Positions 3,817-10,077 of a DNA stretch of 11,231 nucleotides are shown here, piece after piece; the first letter of the stretch is position 1; the number at the start of each line of letters is the position of its first letter. Below the pieces are notes generated by a model. The model saw nothing but the letters and a program-made list of their open reading frames with translations. It had not been told where the DNA came from and made no database searches. This stretch comes from Patescibacteria group bacterium (GTDB taxonomy: Bacteria; Patescibacteriota; Gracilibacteria; Peribacterales; Peribacteraceae): contig JAHISE010000159.1 in assembly GCA_018818235.1 (NCBI GenBank), positions 1-11,231 of the forward strand, written 5' to 3'. The translations under genes were made by a program, and so were the position numbers.

Positions 3817-5976
3817 TCATTCCACAAATACCGGCACTTCATTTAGTACAATATTGTTGGCGGATCTTATCTCCGAATTTATTCTTACAGGATTGTTTTG
3901 GTTATCATTTTCTGTATATAGATGTGTTACATTTACGTTTTTAACTTTAAAATGCTCGGATAAGTCTATGGTTTCCAGATCTCCGGTAGGTGACCATGCA
4001 ATTATCACAGGTCCTTTGTTTTTGAAAGTGAATATATATATTCCATCTTTAACCCTTTCAACACTTTCAACACCTGTCAGTTTTTCACTCATTATTTTAT
4101 AGGTATGATAAGCGGATTTTTTGATCGGAATTCCGTTGACAGTTAAATAAGGATCAAGCAGTGCAAGTCTTTCGTAAGGAGTATGCATCTCGCTTTGCGG
4201 CATCAGTGAGCTGTAGAACATTTTGTCTATTCCGTTCGAGAGTCCTATTGCGAAAAGTTTAATCAGGTGCTCGGAATGGATTGTTGTATCGGTAGGCAAC
4301 ACATTATTCGTACAATGTTTGGGTCTTCTGATCCCCAATAATGGATAGAAGTAGAATGGTGATGCTGATTCCAGTGACCATATCGGTCTATTTTCAATCC
4401 CCACTTTCTTTAATGAATCTTTGAGCCAATTCATTATTTCATTCAATTCTTCCGGATTGGTTGGAATGTATATATGTGTATCGATTACGTCGAAATATGG
4501 TGCGGTTTGACGAAGAAATTCCAAAGTCCTTGTCTTATGTGATTCAAGAAATGCTTTTCTGGACTTATCTATCTGATCAACTGCCATTGGCAGATATTCA
4601 CAATCATTGTCTCCGAATTCGAATTGTGGAGTTTTATAATATCCATCCAGAGGTGCGAGTAAATGAAGCCCCGTAAGTCCGCCTGAAATTATCCTTCCTC
4701 GTGGATCATGCTTTTTTATTATCGTTTCCATTTCTCTGATATGAGTCGTGATTTCATTGATTGGTGCAAGGCTTTTGGTTTTAGAACTCAAAATATGTTT
4801 AAGAGGTTCATTTGTAATCTGCCAATTATGAATAGGATGTTTTTGCAGTTTTAGGGGATCTTTTGGAGCCAGATTATCCCATGGTTTGTAACAGTCATCT
4901 TCTGAGCGAATGGTGCATCCAAAATCATTATCAAGACCGTCGTAACGTTCCACTATTCTGCCGACTGCGGTTTTCCATTTTTCCAAACCATCTCCTGTTG
5001 GCATGAAGTACTCCATATTCTCATTAAATTTATCAGAAGGTACGAATGTGAATATTACGTCTTGAGTGGTATCACTCACTATCTTATCCAGCATTGGGAT
5101 ATACGAATCCCAGTTGTTAACCAATACATCATTTCTTAGGATCACTCTTCTGCCTGCGTTCAGGTCATTGACTTCATTTGTTTGATATCCTGCCGAATGT
5201 ACACCGAAGGGATGAACGGGCGTTTTTCTTGCCATTCCTCTGGTAATTCCGTTTATCAGTCTTATTTCCTCGCTGCTCAATTCTCTTTTCCATATCTTCA
5301 ATTCATCAATGATTCCACTGAATCCATTCGGGCTTCCAATAAGCAGATCACTCTCGCTCGCAATCCCGCGCGATCCAGTTTTGCCTCCCGCGCAATAGTT
5401 ACCATCAACGTATATCTTTTGTGTATCGTTTGCTTTTGTAGTAAGTATTATGTTGTGCCATTTTCCAATAAAATTATCGATTTCACATTTTGTCCACAAA
5501 TTGCCTCCAAGTCCTCCTGACCAGAAATCGATACCGTTCTCGTTACCAGTTACTGCGAATCCTCTGTAGCCATTTTGTTTATTATCAAGCTTATGAATTA
5601 AGAAATAATCGGGATTTAATTCATCTGCTTTTATCCAAAAGCTGATTGTAATTCTCCCAACCGCCTGAACGGGGGAAAGATCCATATAACTGCTCTTGGC
5701 TTTTATACTGTCACCTTTGCTCAGTTTTAGTCCTCGTTTGGAAAACCCTTGAACAAACTCCGGTTTTCCACTTACAACTCCTGCGTCAGCTCTGCCAACC
5801 GAAGTTAGCAAATGGTTTTCGAATGAGTAATAGGCAACAGGAATTTTGGTGTTTACAACCAGGCTTGCAAGATTTTTTGCATTATTGATTTTGCTGCTTG
5901 TAATAAATGCAGCTGCCATTATGGAAATGGAGACTGCTATTGCTGTTAGTACCAATGGTTTGTTTGTTTTGTTCAA
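3817..5976 (-). CDS. Secreted or anchored LamG plus clan-A-type glycoside-hydrolase-like protein
   Basis: 719 residues from a TTG at 5976. An upstream TTG (6030) lies inside the promoter and is rejected; no in-frame ATG precedes the hydrophobic segment. Residues about 8-28 (LVLTAIAVSISIMAAAFITS) form a signal peptide or anchor. About 45-240 is a LamG/concanavalin-like jelly roll, starting PVAYYSFE and ending IIDELKIWKRELSSEEI, typical of sugar-binding LamG_3 domains. About 255-625 resembles a (beta/alpha)8 glycoside hydrolase: WQITNEP gives the acid/base candidate E390, and WSLESASP gives the nucleophile candidate E536, as in clan GH-A enzymes. A beta-rich tail (about 630-719) follows. Substrate cannot be told; an extracellular polysaccharide is likely. 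The exact GH family is not identified, and both glutamates are assigned by motif only. It has its own promoter and ends convergent with the regulator gene. Confidence 0.8.
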   Translation of the reverse strand: MNKTNKPLVLTAIAVSISIMAAAFITSSKINNAKNLASLVVNTKIPVAYYSFENHLLTSVGRADAGVVSGKPEFVQGFSKRGLKLSKGDSIKAKSSYMDLSPVQAVGRITISFWIKADELNPDYFLIHKLDNKQNGYRGFAVTGNENGIDFWSGGLGGNLWTKCEIDNFIGKWHNIILTTKANDTQKIYVDGNYCAGGKTGSRGIASESDLLIGSPNGFSGIIDELKIWKRELSSEEIRLINGITRGMARKTPVHPFGVHSAGYQTNEVNDLNAGRRVILRNDVLVNNWDSYIPMLDKIVSDTTQDVIFTFVPSDKFNENMEYFMPTGDGLEKWKTAVGRIVERYDGLDNDFGCTIRSEDDCYKPWDNLAPKDPLKLQKHPIHNWQITNEPLKHILSSKTKSLAPINEITTHIREMETIIKKHDPRGRIISGGLTGLHLLAPLDGYYKTPQFEFGDNDCEYLPMAVDQIDKSRKAFLESHKTRTLEFLRQTAPYFDVIDTHIYIPTNPEELNEIMNWLKDSLKKVGIENRPIWSLESASPFYFYPLLGIRRPKHCTNNVLPTDTTIHSEHLIKLFAIGLSNGIDKMFYSSLMPQSEMHTPYERLALLDPYLTVNGIPIKKSAYHTYKIMSEKLTGVESVERVKDGIYIFTFKNKGPVIIAWSPTGDLETIDLSEHFKVKNVNVTHLYTENDNQNNPVRINSEIRSANNIVLNEVPVFVE

Positions 5977-6013
5977 AGTATGCTTTGATGTAAGGTACAG
6001 TTTGTCATGTGTA

Positions 6014-6042
6014 ATTATAACATAAATCAATTTAACAGTCTA
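6014..6042 (-). promoter_or_regulatory. Extended -10 promoter for the LamG/glycoside-hydrolase gene
   Basis: Minus strand: TATAAT at 6014-6019 preceded by TGT, with TAGACT (6037-6042, four of six matches to the -35) 17 nt upstream. The context TATGTTATAAT is the same as at the promoter of the 775-1188 gene. Transcription would start near 6007, which rules out the TTG at 6030 as a start. Confidence 0.65.
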
Positions 6043-6074
6043 TAGAGATGATATCTTCAATATAAACGGAGTAT

Positions 6075-6173
6075 ATACGTTAATTCGTGTATTCGTTGAT
6101 TCGTTAATTCGTAAAATATCGAGTCGCACTTGTGTACGAATAAACAAAGATACTAATTAACGAATAAACGTAT
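6075..6173. repeat. Element E3: inverted arrays of an 8-nt unit
   Basis: Left array, strict 8-nt phase from 6080: TTAATTCG, TGTATTCG, TTGATTCG, TTAATTCG. Right array, strict 8-nt phase from 6137: CGAATAAA, CAAAGATA, CTAATTAA, CGAATAAA. Outer ends are ATACGTTAATTCG on the left and, read inward, ATACGTTTATTCG on the right (one mismatch in 13). The spacer is about 25 nt. It lies between the end of the VirD4-like gene and the promoter of the LamG gene, both minus-strand, and could act as an insulating RNA hairpin. Confidence 0.75.
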
Positions 6174-6197
6174 TTATCCAATTTTAAGTGTCTTAAA

Positions 6198-8690
6198 TTA
6201 TCCTATGCGTCTCAGTATCTCCCTATCCACGAATTCCTTCTGTCTTCCATAAGTAAGTCTACTCAATTGCTTAAATGCCTCTGCTGCCTGTGGATCCTTT
6301 GGATAAGTTGTGTCTAACCATGGACGAGGGACCTCTATAGAGAAAGGTCTGGAAGGCTTACCATCAATACACAACTTCATAGATCCTTTAAACGCATCCA
6401 TGTTTACAAGGTCTTGTTCGGAGAAGACCGGTGCCATTTCCTTTGCGCAAACCTCCGCATCCTGAGGACCGATTTTATAGAACATCATTGTTCCGACGTT
6501 TCCGAAGATCGCTCCTTTTAGGTTTGTTTTACCAGAAAGGCGATCATCTTTTTCCAATTGGTCTATGTATTGATGAGCGAGGATCAGTCCAAGACGATAT
6601 TTTCTTGCCTCAGAAAGAATTGATTCGATTGAGTCTGTTACAAAGTTCTGGAATTCATCAATATACAGGAAGAAGTCGTTTCGCTCATCCTTACTTTGTC
6701 TTTGTCGTCTCATGGCAGCAACTTGTATCTTATTCACAAAAATCATGCCAAGAAGTTGCGAGTTGATGTCACCGACAAGACCTTTGGACAGATTAACCAA
6801 AAGGATCTTTCCTGAATTCATAACTTCGGAAATATCAAATGCACTCTTGGTTTGGCCAACAATGTTACGGATCAATCTGTTCGTATAGAACTGACCGAAT
6901 TTAGCGGCAAAATATGGGATCATTTCCTGTTTTTCGCGTTGTCCAGTTTGAGCCATTTGTTTTTCCCAGAATGATTTTACTATTGGGTTCTGAACTTTTG
7001 ATACTTTGTATTTTTGCCATTCTTCATCCGTAAAGAGTTTAACAAGATCTGTAATAGCACCACCTTCTTCTTCATCTTCCATCAAAGTCAGACAACCGTT
7101 ACGGAAGTAGTCTTGAATTCGCGGCCCAAAGATTTCATTTCCGAACATCTTCACCATCATGTTCATTGCATCCAGTGCGATAAGATCCCTTTCTTCGGGG
7201 CTCTTTCCTTCCAGTAAGTTAAGGCCCATCGGACGTTCGGTGTCAGCGGGATTAAAGTAGATAACATCATCTGCGCGTTCGCGAGGGATATATGGGAGCA
7301 GATCTTCCACCAATGAACCATGAGGGTCCACAACACAAAGACCTTTTCCATTGTGGAAATCATGTCGAGCCATAATCTGCATTATCGAAGATTTACCAGT
7401 TCCTGTCTGTCCAATAATGTACAAATGCCGGAATCGATCTTCGTTCTTCATAAAGACTTTGTTTTTGTCTCCACGGTAGGAATTAGTGCCAAGTAACAAT
7501 CCTTCTTTCGGAAGATCTTTTGGAGCTGCGGCTACTTTGAAGTTTTGCCATTTGATGGTTTCAACTTTGTTGTATTTGATGTTCGGCAGATGAAATAGCC
7601 CCGTAAGCTCGCTCGCTCCAAGTAACATCTTGGGCGAAAGACAAGCTTGTCTCCATGTTCTGCGTGGAGAGCGTCGTATAAAACGTTCAATAACCCGATT
7701 AGTTTGTACAAATCTGGGACGGCGAAATCTGTTTCCGCGGATACTGTTGAATTGACCGAATGCAGCGACAATTTCCTCGATAAGAGAATTCGCACGTGGT
7801 TGTGAATCTGCTGATGCCACAAGTCTTATAACACACTGGAAGCCGGTTTGTCCGGCTTTTTCATCAACAGATTTTGAGTAATCTTCAGCCATCTGAGAAA
7901 CTCTTTCTCCGGTTGACTGTTCATCTGATTTAAAATCACTTATGTCATCACCTGAAGTAATTATTCCAAAAGCTGCGCTTAGCCAAGTTACCGGATTCCA
8001 CCATTTGCCACTTTTCTTTTTCGGATTGATTAATGCTGCTGCTTCTTTCTGCAATTTTTTCTGCCAGCCGGATTTCACAGGTTTGAGTACTATCTGTACT
8101 GCCGCACCTTCCGAAGTTTTTAGTTTGGAAAATGCATTTGTTATGTTGTTGAAAGGATCACTTTTAAGCTGTTGGTAAGTTTTGAACACCGAAGTAAAAT
8201 TTTTGGAAGCAAGAAGAGGCTGAACGGCAACAACCGATTCTTCGGTAAAAATATTGTAATCTTCAACTTCATCAATAATGGTGTCCGGATAAAAAGCCGT
8301 AATTTGCTTTTCAATCATTGGTGCAAGCTTGCGTGGGCATACGACATAGAGAAGTATCTCACCTGCAAGCGCCGCATATTCAACCGAAAAGAACGGTTGG
8401 CCGTGCCAAAACCTTTCTATTCTTGATAAGTAAACTCCGTGCAATCCTTCGAAAAGATGATCCATTACTCCCAACACTTCGCGAAAATCTTTACCCGTGG
8501 AAAACTGTTCAGACTCGACTTCTTTGTCTTCTTTACTCTCCTTTTTTGGTACCAGTAACTGCAAAAAGACCAGATCTCTTTGCCGTTTCCATTCCACTGT
8601 CATTCGTGATAACCACATGGTGCAAAGAATGCCTCCGGCGAGGATTATTACAACTAAGATGGCAAGGAAGATACTCATGGGTACTATCAT
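6198..8690 (-). CDS. VirD4/TraG-like membrane-anchored P-loop ATPase (type IV coupling-protein superfamily)
   Basis: 830 residues. One membrane helix lies at about 6-28. A long middle region (about 40-400) of unassigned fold precedes the motor. Walker A is GQTGTGKSS (427-435), and Walker B is FFLYIDEFQNF (673-683) with D678/E679. CVVDPHGSL (452-460) and ARKYRLGLILAHQYIDQL (695-712) are typical of the VirD4/TraD/DUF87 branch of hexameric pumps. These proteins couple ATP hydrolysis to moving DNA or protein across the membrane, often with a VirB4-like ATPase and channel proteins, none of which is in this window. Similar stand-alone proteins are common in CPR genomes, possibly for DNA transfer, pili or secretion. 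The ATG at 8690 lies almost on top of an extended -10, so the ATG at 8678 (826 residues) may be the true start. It forms a single-gene unit. Confidence 0.87.
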   Translation of the reverse strand: MIVPMSIFLAILVVIILAGGILCTMWLSRMTVEWKRQRDLVFLQLLVPKKESKEDKEVESEQFSTGKDFREVLGVMDHLFEGLHGVYLSRIERFWHGQPFFSVEYAALAGEILLYVVCPRKLAPMIEKQITAFYPDTIIDEVEDYNIFTEESVVAVQPLLASKNFTSVFKTYQQLKSDPFNNITNAFSKLKTSEGAAVQIVLKPVKSGWQKKLQKEAAALINPKKKSGKWWNPVTWLSAAFGIITSGDDISDFKSDEQSTGERVSQMAEDYSKSVDEKAGQTGFQCVIRLVASADSQPRANSLIEEIVAAFGQFNSIRGNRFRRPRFVQTNRVIERFIRRSPRRTWRQACLSPKMLLGASELTGLFHLPNIKYNKVETIKWQNFKVAAAPKDLPKEGLLLGTNSYRGDKNKVFMKNEDRFRHLYIIGQTGTGKSSIMQIMARHDFHNGKGLCVVDPHGSLVEDLLPYIPRERADDVIYFNPADTERPMGLNLLEGKSPEERDLIALDAMNMMVKMFGNEIFGPRIQDYFRNGCLTLMEDEEEGGAITDLVKLFTDEEWQKYKVSKVQNPIVKSFWEKQMAQTGQREKQEMIPYFAAKFGQFYTNRLIRNIVGQTKSAFDISEVMNSGKILLVNLSKGLVGDINSQLLGMIFVNKIQVAAMRRQRQSKDERNDFFLYIDEFQNFVTDSIESILSEARKYRLGLILAHQYIDQLEKDDRLSGKTNLKGAIFGNVGTMMFYKIGPQDAEVCAKEMAPVFSEQDLVNMDAFKGSMKLCIDGKPSRPFSIEVPRPWLDTTYPKDPQAAEAFKQLSRLTYGRQKEFVDREILRRIG

Positions 8691-8693
8691 AAC

Positions 8694-8753
8694 ATTTTAT
8701 CATGTTTTTTGGATATTTGACAGTAATATTTGTGTGTATATCAATTTATTGAT
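8694..8753 (-). promoter_or_regulatory. Candidate promoter and inverted repeat upstream of the VirD4-like gene
   Basis: Minus strand TGATAAAAT (8694-8702) is an extended -10; the -35 position holds TGTCAA (8717-8722), a poor match. ATCAAT-TT-ATTGAT (8740-8753) is a perfect 6-bp inverted repeat that could be an operator. Transcription from this -10 would start beside or within the 8690 ATG, favouring the ATG at 8678. Confidence 0.4.
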
Positions 8754-8807
8754 GGGTAAACATGGATCAATGCCAAATGTTGAGGGAAAAATAGCATACC
8801 GAATTAT

Positions 8808-9270
8808 AAATCCCAAATCCCAAAAAACAAATACCAAAACACAAAAAATCCGAACTAGTTTTCTAATGTTGAATACAGTATAAAACTTATTATCTATTCA
8901 GGTTCTATTATAAAGAGTGGGCGTATCAATTATTACGAATAATAAGCTCAATAATCTTATACTAATTAGCATTTAAAACAGTACTAATATCCGATATTTC
9001 TATTAATATGAAATTTCTAATTTACTTTTCCTTATCTCCCTCCCTCCGAATTTCGGGGTGAGGGGGTTATCGACGGGGGAGAGGGTAGGGTTGCTATTCG
9101 ATATGACTCATGGTCACTCATAGATATTACTTGCAACAAGATTGTTGGCCACACTGAGTAATGTCGAAGTGTGAGGGGGATTCAATATTAGTATCATTTA
9201 AAATGCAACTTGGTGTTATGACTAACACAATAAATCACATTTGGGATTTGTGTTTTGGGATTTGGGATTT
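8808..9270. repeat. Element E4: inverted arrays of a 7-nt unit with a gene-less interior
   Basis: Left array in 7-nt phase from 8808: AAATCCC, AAATCCC, AAAAAAC, AAATACC, AAAACAC, AAAAAAT. Right array in 7-nt phase from 9243: GGGATTT, GTGTTTT, GGGATTT, GGGATTT. GTGTTTT is the exact complement of the left unit AAAACAC, so the arms mirror each other unit by unit. The roughly 390-nt interior has no credible open frame. It holds an imperfect hairpin (CCCTCCCTCCGAA at 9038-9050 with TTCGGGGTGAGGG, about 9052-9064), the short hairpin ATTATT-ACG-AATAAT (8929-8943), and CACACT/AGTGTG (9150-9173). This accounts for most of the 660-nt gap between 8691 and 9350. Confidence 0.7.
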
Positions 9271-9350
9271 AAAAAAAAGTCCCTGCATTTAACCATTCAA
9301 CAGTTAATACAAAAAAATTATTAACCATCAATTCTTCAATATTTTTTGAA

Positions 9351-9737
9351 CTATTTATTCCACATCTTTTTCGCCTTCAAAAGATTATCTACCATTTCCA
9401 GCAATGATTTAATAGTCATCTCATTCTTTACAAAATAATCATTGGCTCCAAGTTTCATCGCACGCTCTTTGTTTTGAGGATTACCAAAGTTGGTAAGTAC
9501 CAATATGGGGAACCCCCTTTTTTCCTGAGGGTATTTTTCCATAACCGCAAAACCGTCAAGGACAGGCATGTTCAGATCAACAATCAATATATCCGGAGCT
9601 TTTTCTTCTATTGCCTTAATAGCTTCTTCACCATTTGTGACGGTTCGTATTTCGTATCCGGATAGAGTAAATTTCTTTGAATATACTTCTCTAAGCACGG
9701 AGTCATCTTCTGCAATGAGAATGCTTGCATTGTCCAT
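9351..9737 (-). CDS. Single-domain CheY-like response regulator (receiver only)
   Basis: 128 residues, one complete receiver domain and nothing else. The acidic triad is EDD at 10-12, the phosphoacceptor aspartate is D54 in ILIVDLNMPVLDG, the switch threonine is T82 in LVLTN, and the conserved lysine is K104 in YFVKNE. All catalytic residues are present, so it should accept phosphate from a histidine kinase; none is encoded here. Without an output domain it must act by binding a partner, as CheY or Spo0F do. Its gene is a single unit between E4 and the region holding E5. A helix-rich basic tail (SLLEMVDNLLKAKKMWNK) completes the fold rather than adding a domain. Confidence 0.9.
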   Translation of the reverse strand: MDNASILIAEDDSVLREVYSKKFTLSGYEIRTVTNGEEAIKAIEEKAPDILIVDLNMPVLDGFAVMEKYPQEKRGFPILVLTNFGNPQNKERAMKLGANDYFVKNEMTIKSLLEMVDNLLKAKKMWNK

Positions 9738-9756
9738 TATTGATAACTTTAGCGTA

Positions 9757-9770
9757 ACACATGAATGTGT
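9757..9770. promoter_or_regulatory. Inverted repeat in the response-regulator promoter region
   Basis: ACACAT-GA-ATGTGT is a perfect 6-bp inverted repeat 20 nt upstream of the ATG at 9737. Minus-strand TTTACA and TAAAGT, 16 nt apart, could be a weak promoter that this repeat would overlap. It could be an operator; the same region is also upstream of the divergent small frame at 9796. Confidence 0.3.
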
Positions 9771-9795
9771 AAATAAATCAATCTTTACGTTTAAG

Positions 9796-9873
9796 ATGGA
9801 TTGTTTTGTGGTTGCCGTTATCGCAATCGGAGCTGCGGGAGGATGGGCGTTTTCACGGAAAAGAAAAAAGTAA
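9796..9873 (+). CDS. Possible 25-residue membrane peptide with a basic tail
   Basis: ATG at 9796, TAA at 9871-9873. The peptide MDCFVVAVIAIGAAGGWAFS is one hydrophobic helix followed by RKRKK. That layout is seen in small membrane peptides, including some type I toxins, and also in C-terminal membrane-anchor tails of surface proteins, so it might equally be the relic end of a lost gene. It is divergent from the response regulator, with 58 nt between starts, has no clear ribosome site, and element E5 begins 4 nt after its stop. Too short to trust on composition alone. Confidence 0.3.
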   Translation: MDCFVVAVIAIGAAGGWAFSRKRKK

Positions 9874-9876
9874 TAA

Positions 9877-9972
9877 ATACGTTGCTAGGTTGATAAGTTG
9901 CTAAGTTAGACAGTATCGAGGGTTGTTTCATGTCAACGTAGCAACGTAGCAACGTAGCAACGAGTAAACGTT
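9877..9972. repeat. Element E5: inverted arrays of an 8-nt unit
   Basis: Left array in 8-nt phase from 9881: GTTGCTAG, GTTGATAA, GTTGCTAA, GTTAGACA. Right array from 9934: CAACGTAG three times exactly, then CAACGAGT. Arms are complementary through GTTGCTA and TAGCAAC. Outer ends are ATACGTTGC on the left and, read inward, AACGTTTACTCGTTGC on the right; the latter resembles the right end of E3 (ACGTTTATTCGTT). The spacer is about 20 nt. The remaining stretch to the next gene (9973-10077) is C/A-rich and shows no clear promoter beyond GATAAT at 10064-10069. Confidence 0.75.
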
Positions 9973-10077
9973 TTCTTGAGGACTATCTCTACCCTCCCCA
10001 ATCTCAACAAAACCAACAAACTGCAACCAAATCGATTTCCCTATTCACTACATTACTTGATAAGATAATTCTTAATT

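Noticed and set aside
3618..3944. A plus-strand open frame of 108 codons between the convergent genes
   Set aside because: It starts at GTG, runs through the inverted CGGAATC repeats and overlaps the well-supported LamG gene on the other strand.
5977..6030. TTG start at 6030 for the LamG/hydrolase gene
   Set aside because: It lies upstream of the predicted transcription start and places extra residues before the signal segment.
8497..8883. Plus-strand frames opposite the start of the VirD4-like gene
   Set aside because: They are antisense to a clear coding region, and the portion after 8700 runs into the 7-nt array.
9150..9173. CACACT/AGTGTG hairpin inside E4 as a separate repeat family
   Set aside because: A six-pair stem with a 12-nt loop; it may resemble dispersed intergenic hairpins, but a single copy here cannot support that.
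9568..9795. A longer plus-strand frame that would extend the 25-residue peptide upstream
   Set aside because: It is antisense to the intact response regulator; only the part from 9796 lies outside that gene.
188..9972. The short repeat arrays as CRISPR
   Set aside because: Units are 7-9 nt and contiguous, with no spacers and no cas genes.
1345..9984. A shared 12-mer TTCTTGAGGACT at 1345-1356 (inside E2) and 9973-9984 (just outside E5)
   Set aside because: In an 11-kb window several exact 12-mer pairs are expected by chance, and the positions relative to the two elements do not correspond.
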